Source of the DNA: Streptomyces sp. B21-105
GTDB lineage: Bacteria > Actinomycetota > Actinomycetes > Streptomycetales > Streptomycetaceae
Assembly: GCF_036898465.1 (NCBI RefSeq)
Contig: NZ_JARUMJ010000001.1
Location: forward strand, 3,224,001 to 3,288,000
DNA: 64,000 bases
Direction: 5' to 3'
Of the stretch, positions 38,499 to 49,531 are shown piece after piece (the stretch's first letter is position 1; every line of letters begins with the position of its first letter). The notes under the pieces are model-generated. The model saw only the letters and a program-made list of their open reading frames with translations, was not told where the DNA came from and did no database searches. The position numbers and the translations under genes are program-made.

Positions 38499-39824
38499 TC
38501 AGCTGAGCGTGAGGGTCAGGACGCCGGCGTAGGCGCCCGGAGGCGTGAACGACGGTACGTCGAGGGACAGTTGGGCATTGGCGGTGAACTCGCCGCCGGT
38601 GGCCGTGCCGTCGGGCGTGGACGCCAGGGTCGCCCCGGATGCGCCGACGGTGCCCGCCGAACCGGCCTGACAGGTGCTCGGGCTGCCCGCCTTGGTGGTG
38701 CACGCGGGCGTCCAGCTCAGCCTGCCGGCGTCGATCTTGGCTCCGGAGCCGCTGAAGTCGGTGACCTTGCCGGTCAGGGACCAGCCGGCGGGTCCGCCGC
38801 GGAAGTCCTTGACGGTCACCGTCTGCAGGGCGCCGGTCGAGGCGCCGCCCTGGCCGAACTCGACCCCGGACAGCTGGACGGCGTCCCCGGCCTGGGACAT
38901 CGACAGCGTGCCTGCGCGGACCGTGGTGGTCACCTTCTGGCTGCCGTCCGGCACGGGCTGGTCGTCGATGACGACGTACGCGACCGGTCCGGCGCCGAGG
39001 TCGGCGCTCCAGGCGCTCCCCTCGTACGCCACCACGCCGTTCGTGGTGAGGTCGCTGACGACGAGAGAGCCGGAGATGTTCCCCTGCCCGTTCGCGGTCA
39101 CGGTCGCGGTGTCCGCGGTCTGGGCGGATCCGGACCGGCCGGCCAGGGTGACCGACGCGCCCGGCGTGAAGCCGCTGCCGGTGACCGCGACGCTCGCCCC
39201 CGGGCTTCCGGAGGCCGAACCCAGCTGGATGGCACGGGTGTTGGCCGGCGGGTTGTCCGCCGCGGTGACCGTCTCCGACACCGGGGCGGGCGGGTCGGTC
39301 ACCGTGCAGGGGGTGTCCAGCTCGAGGATGTAGCTGGTGTGAATGTTGTAGTCGCCGGGCGAGAGGGTGATCGCGCCGGGGCTGGTGACGGTGAAGGTGC
39401 CGGTCATGGAGAACGACGGGAAGGCGCCCTTGCCGGGCACCGGGTCGTTCTTCTTCGGGCCCGTCACGGTGATGCTGCCGGTCTGCGCGCCGCCGAGGGT
39501 GACACTGCCCGTCGGCGTCATGATGTCGGCCGGCAGGGCCAGGTCGGTGGGGTTGCTCGCGGCGGGCGAGACCACCGTGTACGTCACGGTGACGGTGTCG
39601 CCGACCTCGGGCGCGGTGTCGTCCACCGTGATCCGGGCGGTGGTGGTGCCGTCGATCGGCGGGATGCCGGCGATGGGCGGCGGGACGCAGTGCGTGGGGT
39701 AGCTGACGTCGGTCGCGGCGCCGGCCGGACACGCCAGCGCCCCGCCCGCGGTGACCGCGAGCGCGGTCGCCCCGAGCAGTGACGCCCAGTGCCGTCTTCG
39801 GGAACTGCGGGGTGTCGAACCCAT
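38499..39824 (-). CDS. WxL-like secreted cell-surface protein
   Basis: This 441-residue secreted protein has a signal peptide (WASLLGATALAVTAGGALACPAGAA), then several beta-sandwich stretches. One stretch is Ig/IPT-like (SASGSPGASVAVTGSGFTPGASVTL). A C-terminal part, VKDFRGGPAGWSLTGKVTDFSGSGAKIDAGRLSWTPACT, carries the W-x-L pattern (GWSLTG) of wall-binding WxL domains. It has no transmembrane anchor. It lies 101 bp upstream of the DUF916-like gene on the same strand, suggesting one surface complex. Confidence 0.75.
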   Translation of the reverse strand: MGSTPRSSRRRHWASLLGATALAVTAGGALACPAGAATDVSYPTHCVPPPIAGIPPIDGTTTARITVDDTAPEVGDTVTVTYTVVSPAASNPTDLALPADIMTPTGSVTLGGAQTGSITVTGPKKNDPVPGKGAFPSFSMTGTFTVTSPGAITLSPGDYNIHTSYILELDTPCTVTDPPAPVSETVTAADNPPANTRAIQLGSASGSPGASVAVTGSGFTPGASVTLAGRSGSAQTADTATVTANGQGNISGSLVVSDLTTNGVVAYEGSAWSADLGAGPVAYVVIDDQPVPDGSQKVTTTVRAGTLSMSQAGDAVQLSGVEFGQGGASTGALQTVTVKDFRGGPAGWSLTGKVTDFSGSGAKIDAGRLSWTPACTTKAGSPSTCQAGSAGTVGASGATLASTPDGTATGGEFTANAQLSLDVPSFTPPGAYAGVLTLTLS

Positions 39825-39996
39825 TGGTGCCCCCTCCTCCAGGGTGCGGGCGCAGCGGCTCTTCTGCGCCGACAGGGGGCATTGAGGTGCGGATCGCGCG
39901 AGAAGTCAATGGAAACGAGCCAATGAACTGATGGACCGTCAGCTTCCCGCTGCAGCAGAAGAACTGACGGCCCGCCCGTGCGGTTTCCGACCGCTA

Positions 39997-40473
39997 TCAG
40001 TCGTAGAGGAACGGACCCGGCGCCTGCGGCCCGGTCGCCTTGCAGGTGACGGTGATCCCGAAGATGATCATCTTCAGCGAGCCGCCGTTGATGTCGAGAC
40101 CGTCTCCGGAGGCCACGGTCCCGTTGAGCGGTCCGACCGTGATCGGCGCGCCGGTCGCCATGGCGGGGTTCACCGCGCCGCTGAAGACCCGCGCGGGTCC
40201 GGTCGAATTCGCCATCGTGAGCGTGGAATTGATGCTGTTGGCGCTGATCGGGATCGGCGCGGTGATCGCGCTGGAGGTGAGGGTGAGGGTGGCGGAGGTA
40301 CCGCTCTGGGTGGCCGTGAGGGTGGCCGCCCCGCCGCCGAAGAGACCGCAGGTCGCGGTGAACGTGGCCGTCGCCGGGGTGACGGCGGCGGCAGAGGGCG
40401 CGAACGCCAGCCCGGTGACCGCGAGGGCCCCGGCCAGCATTGCCGCACCTGATCCGATTCGCTTGCCTCTCAT
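39997..40473 (-). CDS. small secreted protein of the surface cluster
   Basis: This 158-residue protein has a clear signal peptide (SGAAMLAGALAVTGLAFAPSAAAV) and a Thr/Ala/Gly-rich beta-type body with two Cys (FTATCGLFGGG, ITVTCKATG) that may form a disulphide. The family is not recognised. It is on the same strand as the WxL-like and DUF916-like genes and about 170 bp upstream of them, so a shared function at the cell surface is likely. Confidence 0.7.
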   Translation of the reverse strand: MRGKRIGSGAAMLAGALAVTGLAFAPSAAAVTPATATFTATCGLFGGGAATLTATQSGTSATLTLTSSAITAPIPISANSINSTLTMANSTGPARVFSGAVNPAMATGAPITVGPLNGTVASGDGLDINGGSLKMIIFGITVTCKATGPQAPGPFLYD

Positions 40474-40672
40474 GGGGTTTCCGGCTCCTTCCCGGATGTG
40501 GGGAGACGGACGGCCGGAACGGAACGGTGGGTGCGGACACCGGTGCCGGTGGGGGTGAATCTGACGGTCCGTCGGAACTTACGGTCTCATTGACCCGGGA
40601 GGAACGGGGGACGGCAAGGCCGAATTCCGGCCGAGTTGGGCGCGGTGACTTCGCCGCCCCGGCCGGGACGGG

Positions 40673-40782
40673 TGGGTCGGGTGGGTCGGGTGGGTCGGGA
40701 GGAACGGTGGGCCACCGGAGGTCATCAGGGTCCTCAAGGTCCTCAAGGTCCTCAAGGTCCTCAGGGTCCTCAGGGTCCTCAG
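40673..40782. repeat. two adjacent 9-bp tandem arrays
   Basis: TGGGTCGGG is repeated three times (40673-40699), and GGTCCTCAA/G is repeated six times (40729-40782). The 339-bp gap from 40474 to 40812 holds no convincing gene; apart from these arrays and the promoter of the small secreted protein I see nothing. Read in one plus frame the second array encodes Gly-Pro-Gln triplets, but no good start site precedes it. Confidence 0.85.
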
Positions 40783-40812
40783 GACGGGACACGGGGCCGC
40801 CCCCGGGGTGCC

Positions 40813-41166
40813 TCAGCCGGCGGAGACGGTGAGCCGGACCGTTCCGTCCGGTGAGGCCAGCAGCACCGGGGTCCCCGGCCCGCCGAGATCGCGCACGGCG
40901 GCGAGGTCGTCCCCGGCCGCCTCCTCCGCCGACGTCACCACCGCCGCCGCCTCCAGCGACCGCGCGCCGGACGCCACGGCCATCGCCACCGCCGTCCGCA
41001 GCGCGCTCAGCCGCAGCGACGGCAGATCCACCGTCCCGGCGACATACGTGCGTCCGGTGTCGTCGCGGACGGCGGCTCCCTCGGGCACGTCGTTGCGGGC
41101 CCGCGCGGAACGGGCCAGGGTGACGATCTTGCGGTCCTCGGGGTCGAGCGCGCTGCTGTCGGTCAT
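40813..41166 (-). CDS. cytidine-deaminase-like protein lacking zinc ligands
   Basis: This 117-residue protein resembles the cytidine deaminase fold at the start (ALDPEDRKIVTLARSARARNDVPEGAAVRDDTGRTYVAGTVDLPSLRLSALRTAVAMAVASGA). In active enzymes this region contains (C/H)AE and PCxxC zinc motifs. Here the sequence has LSALRTAVA, and no Cys or PCxxC follows. It is probably a non-catalytic relative. It lies at the end of the minus-strand run ybeY-CNNM-YjbR, as is usual near era in Streptomyces. Confidence 0.75.
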   Translation of the reverse strand: MTDSSALDPEDRKIVTLARSARARNDVPEGAAVRDDTGRTYVAGTVDLPSLRLSALRTAVAMAVASGARSLEAAAVVTSAEEAAGDDLAAVRDLGGPGTPVLLASPDGTVRLTVSAG

Positions 41167-41266
41167 GCCCCGAGCATACGAAGAACCGGCGTGCCGACGG
41201 CGGCGGCCCCCGACGAGACGGCGACCACGCAGCCGCGGGGAGGCCTCAGGAACGGTCGAGACGGCC

Positions 41267-41626
41267 TCAGGAGCGGTCGAGGCGCAGCCGCTCGGCGCGT
41301 GGCAGACCGGCGACGACCAGGTCGTACGAGTCCTCGACCAGCTCCCGGACCAGGCCGGCGGAGAGATCACCGTCCACCGTCACGGTGTTCCAGTGCCGCT
41401 TGTTCATGTGGTATCCGGGCGCGATCAGGCCCGGATGCTCGCCGCGCAGCCGCACCGCGTCCTCGGGGTCGCACTTGAGGTTGACCTTCAGCGGCCGGTC
41501 GGCCGTCCAGCTCAGCGCGAACATCTTGCCCAGCACCTTGAAGACCGAGATCTCCGGCCGGAACGGGAAGTCCTCCTGCGCCGCGTTGAACGACAGGCAG
41601 AGGGCGCGCAGCTCCTCGGGGGTCAC
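41267..41626 (-). CDS. MmcQ/YjbR family DNA-binding-fold protein
   Basis: This 119-residue protein has the YjbR (CyaY-like fold) pattern: [39 protein letters not shown], then VNLKCDPEDAVRLRGEHPGLIAPGYHMNKRHWNTVTVDG. The family is widespread and the biological role unclear. Its start overlaps the CNNM gene stop by 4 bp (ATGA), so they are co-translated. Confidence 0.88.
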   Translation of the reverse strand: MTPEELRALCLSFNAAQEDFPFRPEISVFKVLGKMFALSWTADRPLKVNLKCDPEDAVRLRGEHPGLIAPGYHMNKRHWNTVTVDGDLSAGLVRELVEDSYDLVVAGLPRAERLRLDRS

Positions 41627-42936
41627 CCGGTCTCTTCCTCCTCCGACGGCACGGCGGGCTCCACCGGCCGCACCGGCTCCACCAGCACCGTCACGATCTT
41701 GTTCCGGCGACCGGCCGCGGACTCGGCCGTCAGCCGCAGCTTCCGCCCGTCGGGCAGCTCGACCTCGGAGGACGCCCCGGCGATGGGCACCCGGCCGAGG
41801 GCCTTCGCCAGCAGGCCGCCGACGGTCTCCACGTCCTCGTCGTCGTACTCCTCCAGGCCGTACAGCTCGCCCAGGTCGGTGATGTCGAGGCGGGCGGTGA
41901 CCCGGTGACGGTCGTCGCCCAGCTCCTCCACCGGCGGGAGCTCGCGGTCGTACTCGTCGGTGATCTCGCCGACGATCTCCTCGAGGATGTCCTCGATGGT
42001 CACGATGCCGGCCGTGCCGCCGTACTCGTCGATGACGACGGCCACGTGGTTGCGGTCCTGCTGCATCTCCCGCAGCAGGTCGCCCGCGTTCTTGGTGTCG
42101 GGGACGAAGACGGCCGGCCGCATCGCCGTCGACACCAGCTCGCCCTCGGCGTCCCGGCTGATGTGCGTCTTGCGGACCAGGTCCTTCAGATACACGATGC
42201 CGACGATGTCGTCCTCGCTCTCCCCGGTGACCGGTATCCGGGAGAACCCGGAGCGCAGGGCGAGGGTGAGGGCCTGCCGGATGGTCTTGTAGCGCTCGAT
42301 GACGACGAGGTCGGTCCGCGGCACCATGACCTCGCGCACCAGGGTGTCACCGAGTTCGAAGACCGAGTGCACCATGCGGCGCTCCTCGTCCTCGATCAGC
42401 GACTCCTTCTCCGCGAGGTCGACCAGCGCCCGCAGCTCCGCCTCGGAGGCGAACGGACCCCGGCGGAAACCCTTGCCGGGGGTGAGCGCGTTGCCGATGA
42501 GGATCAGCAGCGACGGGATCGGGCCCATGATCCTGGCCAGCGGCAGCAGCACGTACGCGGCCGCCGTCGCCGTGTTCAGCGGGTGCTGACGGCCGATGGT
42601 GCGCGGCGAGACGCCGACCGCCACGTACGACACCAGCACCATCACGCCGATCGCGGCGAACAGCGCCGGGGCCGTGCCGTCGATCTCCTGCAGGCACTCG
42701 TAGGTGACCAGCGCGGCGGCCGCCATCTCGCACGCCACCCGGACCAGCAGCGCCACGTTGAGATAGCGGGTGGGGTCGGCGGCGATCTGCGCGAGCTTGG
42801 CGCTGCCGCGCCGCCCGGACCGTACGGCCTCCTCGGCGCGGAAGCTGGACACGCGCGCGAGGCCCGCCTCCGCGCAGGCTGCGAGCCACGCTACGACGAC
42901 CAGGGCGATCGCGCCGGCGATGAGGGTGGGGCTCAT
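41623..42936 (-). CDS. CNNM/HlyC-CorC family membrane protein
   Basis: This 437-residue protein has an N-terminal DUF21 (CNNM) transmembrane domain ([36 protein letters not shown]) and a CBS pair (about 215-335, with [14 protein letters not shown] and [32 protein letters not shown]). It ends in a CorC/HlyC domain. Members are linked to magnesium/cobalt efflux, although often named hemolysins. Start ATG 42936 overlaps the ybeY stop by 4 bp. It is part of the phoH-ybeY run. Confidence 0.92.
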   Translation of the reverse strand: MSPTLIAGAIALVVVAWLAACAEAGLARVSSFRAEEAVRSGRRGSAKLAQIAADPTRYLNVALLVRVACEMAAAALVTYECLQEIDGTAPALFAAIGVMVLVSYVAVGVSPRTIGRQHPLNTATAAAYVLLPLARIMGPIPSLLILIGNALTPGKGFRRGPFASEAELRALVDLAEKESLIEDEERRMVHSVFELGDTLVREVMVPRTDLVVIERYKTIRQALTLALRSGFSRIPVTGESEDDIVGIVYLKDLVRKTHISRDAEGELVSTAMRPAVFVPDTKNAGDLLREMQQDRNHVAVVIDEYGGTAGIVTIEDILEEIVGEITDEYDRELPPVEELGDDRHRVTARLDITDLGELYGLEEYDDEDVETVGGLLAKALGRVPIAGASSEVELPDGRKLRLTAESAAGRRNKIVTVLVEPVRPVEPAVPSEEEETG

Positions 42937-43430
42937 GAGACGGTCGGCGCCGGCGACGGACCGGTCAGGCCCTTCTCGGCCCGCCAGCCGTCCACGATGG
43001 CCGCCTGAAGGCCGAACATCTCGGCCTTCTCGTCCGGCTCCTCGTGGTCGTAACCCAGCAGGTGCAGCACCCCGTGGACCGTGAGCAGTTGCAGCTCCTC
43101 GTCCATGGAGTGCTCCGTGGGCGCTTCCTTGCCCTGCCGCTCGGCGACCTCGGGACACAGCACGATGTCACCGAGGAGGCCCTGCGGGGGCTCGTCGTCG
43201 TCCTTCGACGGCGGCCTCAGCTCGTCCATCGGGAAGGACATGACGTCGGTCGGCCCCGGCAGGTCCATCCACTGGATGTGCAGCTGCTCCATGGCGTCGG
43301 CGTCCACGACGATCACCGAGAGTTCGGAGAGCGGGTGGATGCGCATCCGCGCGAGCGCGTAGCGGGCGATGTCGAGGACCGCCTGCTCGTCGACCTCGGT
43401 TCCGGACTCGTTGTTGACGTCGATCGACAT
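42933..43430 (-). CDS. ybeY: rRNA maturation RNase YbeY
   Basis: This 165-residue single-strand-specific endoribonuclease for 16S rRNA 3-prime processing has the zinc motif [21 protein letters not shown] (three His) and the upstream [13 protein letters not shown] strand. It lies 12 bp downstream of phoH, the standard bacterial pairing. Confidence 0.95.
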   Translation of the reverse strand: MSIDVNNESGTEVDEQAVLDIARYALARMRIHPLSELSVIVVDADAMEQLHIQWMDLPGPTDVMSFPMDELRPPSKDDDEPPQGLLGDIVLCPEVAERQGKEAPTEHSMDEELQLLTVHGVLHLLGYDHEEPDEKAEMFGLQAAIVDGWRAEKGLTGPSPAPTVS

Positions 43431-43442
43431 GGCGCTGCTCGT

Positions 43443-45581
<2,139 letters not shown>

Positions 45582-45724
45582 AGGCCGGCCCGAAGGCCTC
45601 TACGTCCTCCCGGATACGTCTCGCCTGCCACAAGGGCGGCCTGGCGGTTCAAGGGTACGCCAGGGGGCTGACAACGCCCCAGCGCTTTTGTCATGTGCCG
45701 GTGGTCGTGCCGAACGGCCGGCGG

Positions 45725-46996
45725 TCAGGCCGAACGGCCGAAACCGATCGTCGGCACCGCCCTGCGCAGCGGCCACGGGGCGGCCTCCGCCGCCGGGAGC
45801 AGCGCCGGCAGCAGACCGTCCAGGAACGCGTACCGGTGCAGCGCCTCGGGGTCCTGGCCGTCGACCGACTGGACCCTGCGCCACCAGGCCGCGATCTCGG
45901 ACCAGCCGGGGGCGGAGAGCGAGCCGCCGAACTCCTGCACGGACAGGGCCGCCGTGAGGCCGGCGAAGGCCAGCCGGTCGGCCAGCGGCCACCCGGCCAG
46001 GGTGCCGGTGACGAAGCCGGCCACGAAGACGTCCCCGGCGCCGGTGGGGTCGAGGGCCTCGACGGCGATGGCGGGCACCTCGGCGCTCTCGCCCGTCGCA
46101 CGGTCCACCGCGTACGCGCCCTCCGCGCCGAGGGTGACGACCGCGAGCGGGACGTGTTCGGTGAGGGCGTGCGCGGCGGCGCGGGGGCAGTCGGCGCGGG
46201 TGTAGCGCATGGCCTCCTGCGCGTTGGGCAGGAACGCCTCGCAGTGCTCCAGGTCGGCGAGGCCGGCCAGGTCCCAGGCGCCGGTGTCGTCCCATCCGAC
46301 GTCGGCGAAGACGCGGGCGCCGCGGCGGGCGGCCTGGGCGATCCAGGGGGCGCGGATGCCGGGGGTGAGGGAGGCGACGGCGGCGCGGGCGTGCGGCGGG
46401 CACTCGGGCGCCGGCTCCTCGGGCGGCGGCTCGTGCCCGTGCGAGACCATGGTGCGTTCGCCCTCGTAGGCCATGGAGACGGTGACCGGGGAGTGCCAGC
46501 CGGGGACCGAGCGGGAGGGGGTCAGGTCGATGCCCTCGCCCTGTTCCAGGGCGTCCCAGCAGTACTCGCCGTAGTGGTCGTCGCCGAAGGCCGCAGCGAG
46601 GGAGGTGCGCAGGCCGAGGCGGGCGAGCGCGGTGGCCATGTTGGCGACGCCGCCGGGGCTCGAGCCCATCCCGCGCGCCCAGGACTCGGTGCCGCGGACC
46701 GGGGCGGAGTCGAGCCCGGTGAAGATGATGTCGAGGAAGACGGTCCCGGTGAGGTAGACGTCCCACGGCGGATCGTCGGCGGTGCGCCGCTCCCCCAGCG
46801 GGTCGACCCGGGCGGCCCGCCGCCCCTGACCCGGGTGGCCGTTCTGGCCGGTGTGGCCTGTGTGGCCGGCATGACCGGCGTGGCGGTCCTGGCCGGCGTG
46901 GTCGGTGTCGCCGTTCGGGCCGGTGTGGCCGGTATGACTCTTCGGGTCGGTGTGGCGGTGGCGTCCCTCTCCGGTGGACGCGTTGGACGCGGTCAC
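45725..46996 (-). CDS. PfkB family carbohydrate kinase with His/Gly-rich N-terminal tail
   Basis: This 423-residue ribokinase-type sugar kinase has DVYLTGTVFLDIIFTGLD, SSPGGVANMATALARLGL and the ATP/catalytic signature VEALDPTGAGDVFVAGFVTG (catalytic Asp). The first about 70 residues before the fold are unusual: HTGHTG and HAGHAG-type repeats rich in His, Gly and Thr, encoded by a 9-bp tandem repeat. The start in that tail is uncertain and the true protein may begin near residue 60. It lies 197 bp upstream, on the same strand, of nothing related; the next gene toward higher coordinates is the glucarate pathway. The substrate is unknown. Confidence 0.85.
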   Translation of the reverse strand: MTASNASTGEGRHRHTDPKSHTGHTGPNGDTDHAGQDRHAGHAGHTGHTGQNGHPGQGRRAARVDPLGERRTADDPPWDVYLTGTVFLDIIFTGLDSAPVRGTESWARGMGSSPGGVANMATALARLGLRTSLAAAFGDDHYGEYCWDALEQGEGIDLTPSRSVPGWHSPVTVSMAYEGERTMVSHGHEPPPEEPAPECPPHARAAVASLTPGIRAPWIAQAARRGARVFADVGWDDTGAWDLAGLADLEHCEAFLPNAQEAMRYTRADCPRAAAHALTEHVPLAVVTLGAEGAYAVDRATGESAEVPAIAVEALDPTGAGDVFVAGFVTGTLAGWPLADRLAFAGLTAALSVQEFGGSLSAPGWSEIAAWWRRVQSVDGQDPEALHRYAFLDGLLPALLPAAEAAPWPLRRAVPTIGFGRSA

Positions 46997-47193
46997 GGTG
47001 CGCTCCCTGACGTGGTGCCGATCTGGCCAGTGTGCACCACGGTGCGGACACCGCGGGGTCCGTCACGCCCGGGGCGGCACGGCCTACCCGCCGGTACGCG
47101 ACGCCCTCGGCCTGCCGCTCCGGCGTGTCGTGGGGTCGCCCGGAGGGGTGGCCGGTCGCGCGACGCGCCGCGTGTCCCGCGCGGGGGCGCCGG

Positions 47194-48483
47194 TCACCAG
47201 CGCGGCATCGCCGGCGTCACCCAGTCCGGGTCGGCCACGCGCATCGCCGCCGCGTCGTCGCGGTCGCGCAGGGCGCCGTCGTCGTCGAGCCAGCGCCGGT
47301 GGAGGAAGGCGAGCCGGTCGTGGTCGAGTGCGACGCCGAGGCCGGGCGCGTCGGAGACCGCGACCTTGCCGTCGTCGAAGGTCAGCCGTTCGGTGAGGAC
47401 GTCCTCCGACTGCCAGGGATAGTGGGAGTCGCAGGCGTGGTGGAGGTCGGGGACGGTGGACGCCACGTGGGTCATGGCGGCCAGCGAGATGCCCAGGTGG
47501 GTGTTGGAGTGCATGGAGACGCCGACGCCGAACGTCCGGCAGATCGCGGCGAGTTGCCGGGTGTTGCGCAGTCCGCCCCAGTAGTGGTGGTCGGACAGGA
47601 CGACCTGGACGGCGTCGCGGCCGAAGGCCTCCTTGATCTCGGCGAACGTCGTCACGCACATGTTGGTGGCGAGCGGCACGTCGGTCCGCGCGGCGACCTC
47701 GGCCATCGCCGGGGTGCCGAGCGCGGGGTCCTCGAGGTATTCGAGGAGTCCGCCGATCTCCCCGGCCACCTTCAGCGAGGTCTCGACGGACCAGGCGCCG
47801 TTGGGGTCGAGGCGCAGGGGGCGCCCGGGGAACGCCTCGGCGAGGGCGCGTACGGCGGCGATCTCCTCGTTCGGCGGGAAGACGCCGCCCTTGAGCTTGA
47901 AGGAGGTGAAGCCGTGGCGCGCGGTGAAACGGCGGGCCTGTTCGACGATCCCGGCCGGGTCGACGGCGGCGCCCCAGTCGTCCTTCTCCGCGGGCACGCC
48001 GTCGGGGTGGTCGGCCCACTTGTAGAAGAGGTAGGCGCTGTACTCGACCGCGTCGCGCACCTTGCCGCCGAGCAGCGCGTGCACGGGGAGGCCGAGCGCC
48101 TTGCCGAGGGCGTCGAGGCAGGCGACCTCGAAGGCGGAGACGACGGACAGGCGCAGTTTGTCGGCGGTCTGGACGCCGCGGAGCCCGCCGACGTCGACCT
48201 GCCCGGAGGTCCGGGAGCCGTCGACGTCCACCTCGTCGGCGAGCGTGAACAGGCCGTTCAGGTCCAGGGCCTGACGACCGATCAGTTTCGCGGCGTACGG
48301 GCGGGCCAGTTCCAGGTACTTGGTGTCGCCGTACGTCTCGCCGACGCCGGTGGTCCCGTCGGCGGTGACGACCTCGACGATCAGCCGGGGGGTGTACGGC
48401 TGGTGCACGCCCTGGGTGTTGAGCAGGGGCGGGTCGGCGACCAGGATCGGGGTGAGGCGGACGTCGGTGATCGTGAGGTTCAC
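47194..48483 (-). CDS. gudD: glucarate dehydratase (enolase superfamily)
   Basis: This 429-residue enzyme of the mandelate racemase/muconate lactonizing group dehydrates D-glucarate to 5-keto-4-deoxyglucarate. Visible are TTGVGETYGDTKYLELARPYAAKLIG, the catalytic Lys region FTSFKLKGGVFPPNEE, metal ligands in RLDPNGAWSVE, and SDHHYWGG with the catalytic His. GTG at 48483 is preceded by AGGAG. It overlaps the kdgD stop by 4 bp (GTGA), so the two are translationally coupled. The glucarate specificity follows from the pairing with kdgD. Confidence 0.9.
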   Translation of the reverse strand: MNLTITDVRLTPILVADPPLLNTQGVHQPYTPRLIVEVVTADGTTGVGETYGDTKYLELARPYAAKLIGRQALDLNGLFTLADEVDVDGSRTSGQVDVGGLRGVQTADKLRLSVVSAFEVACLDALGKALGLPVHALLGGKVRDAVEYSAYLFYKWADHPDGVPAEKDDWGAAVDPAGIVEQARRFTARHGFTSFKLKGGVFPPNEEIAAVRALAEAFPGRPLRLDPNGAWSVETSLKVAGEIGGLLEYLEDPALGTPAMAEVAARTDVPLATNMCVTTFAEIKEAFGRDAVQVVLSDHHYWGGLRNTRQLAAICRTFGVGVSMHSNTHLGISLAAMTHVASTVPDLHHACDSHYPWQSEDVLTERLTFDDGKVAVSDAPGLGVALDHDRLAFLHRRWLDDDGALRDRDDAAAMRVADPDWVTPAMPRW

Positions 48484-49460
48484 AGTGTGGCTCCTACGAG
48501 GGCGAGGCCGGCGGTCAGGAGGGTCCGGAGCTCGTCGAGGTGGGCGGGTGAGGGGTCGGTGAGCGGGGCGCGGACCGGGCCGACGGGCCGGCCGCGCAGC
48601 CGGGCGGCGGCCTTCACCAGCGACACGGCGTATCCGGGCACCCGGTCGCGGAGTTCGACGAGCGGGACGTAGAAGTCGCGCAGCAGCCGGTCCGCCGCCT
48701 TGTCGTCCCGGTCGCGTACGGCGGCGAAGAAGGCGTTCGCGATCTCCGGGGCGAAGGCGTGGACGGCGGAGGAGTAGGCGGGGACGCCGACGGCGGCGTA
48801 GGCGCGGGCCTGGATCTCGGCGGTGGCCGCGCCGTTGAAGAAGAGGAAGTCGTCGGGGGCGGCGAGGGTGAGCCGCTGGAGGCGGTCGAGGTCGCTGTGG
48901 CCGTCCTTGAGGCCGACGACGGTCGGGAGGGCGGCGACGCGTCTGAGGGAGGCGACCGTGAACGCGACCTGGCCGCGCTGGTAGGCGATGAGGGGCAGCC
49001 GGGTGCGGGCGGCGATCTGCTCCAGCTGCGCGACGAGGCCGTCCTGCGGGGCGGCGACGAGGTAGTGCGGGAGGACGAGGAGGGCGTCGGCGCCGGCTTC
49101 CTCGGCGATGCGCGCGAATCGGACGGCCTGGGCCCAGCCGTAGCCGATGCCGGCGACGACGGGCGCCCGGCCGGCCGCCTCCTCGACGGCGATCGTCACC
49201 ACCTGCCGGTACTCGTCCTCGTCGAGGGAGAAGAACTCGCCGGTGCCGCAGGCCGGGAAGAGGGCGCCGGGGGCGGTGGCGAGCTGAGCGGCGACGTGCG
49301 CGCGGAAGCCGTCGGGGTCGAGGGAGCCGTCGTCGTGGAAGCTCGTGAGCGGGAACGACAGCACCCCCTGCGCCATGCCGTTCCGCAGGCGTCGGACCGT
49401 GTCCTGGTCGGGGCTCACCGTCACCATGTCCCGCCATCTCCCTATGTAGACGTCATCCAT
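48480..49460 (-). CDS. kdgD: 5-dehydro-4-deoxyglucarate dehydratase
   Basis: This 326-residue DHDPS/NAL-superfamily enzyme converts 5-keto-4-deoxyglucarate to alpha-ketoglutarate semialdehyde with loss of CO2 and water. It has the GVLSFPLTSFHDDGSLD start, the GTGEFFSLDEDEYRQVV motif and the Schiff-base Lys in VVGLKDGHSDL. The start is either ATG 49460 or ATG 49427 (MVTVSPDQD); the longer form overlaps the operator repeats. It is the first gene of the kdgD-gudD operon, divergent from an IclR regulator. Confidence 0.9.
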   Translation of the reverse strand: MDDVYIGRWRDMVTVSPDQDTVRRLRNGMAQGVLSFPLTSFHDDGSLDPDGFRAHVAAQLATAPGALFPACGTGEFFSLDEDEYRQVVTIAVEEAAGRAPVVAGIGYGWAQAVRFARIAEEAGADALLVLPHYLVAAPQDGLVAQLEQIAARTRLPLIAYQRGQVAFTVASLRRVAALPTVVGLKDGHSDLDRLQRLTLAAPDDFLFFNGAATAEIQARAYAAVGVPAYSSAVHAFAPEIANAFFAAVRDRDDKAADRLLRDFYVPLVELRDRVPGYAVSLVKAAARLRGRPVGPVRAPLTDPSPAHLDELRTLLTAGLALVGATL

Positions 49461-49471
49461 GTATGCAGATG
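49443..49471. promoter_or_regulatory. direct-repeat operator candidate between kdgD and the IclR gene
   Basis: TATGTAGACG (49443) and TATGCAGATG (49462) match at 8 of 10 bases with a 19-bp period, in the divergent region between kdgD and the IclR-type gene. IclR proteins often bind such tandem sites. This is an inferred operator; it falls inside the coding region if the longer kdgD start is used. Confidence 0.4.
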
Positions 49472-49531
49472 GAGGTTAGATACACGAACGCCGCTCGTCA
49501 ATGGAGCCGTGCCCGCCCTTACGATCGGCTC

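Noticed and set aside
40673..40782. CRISPR-like repeat array.
   Set aside because: Units are 9 bp and directly adjacent with no spacers, and no cas genes occur in the window.
40636..40854. Plus-strand gene for a collagen-like GPQ protein.
   Set aside because: No ribosome binding site, low complexity caused by a slippage array, and overlap with the better supported minus-strand gene; kept only as a finding.
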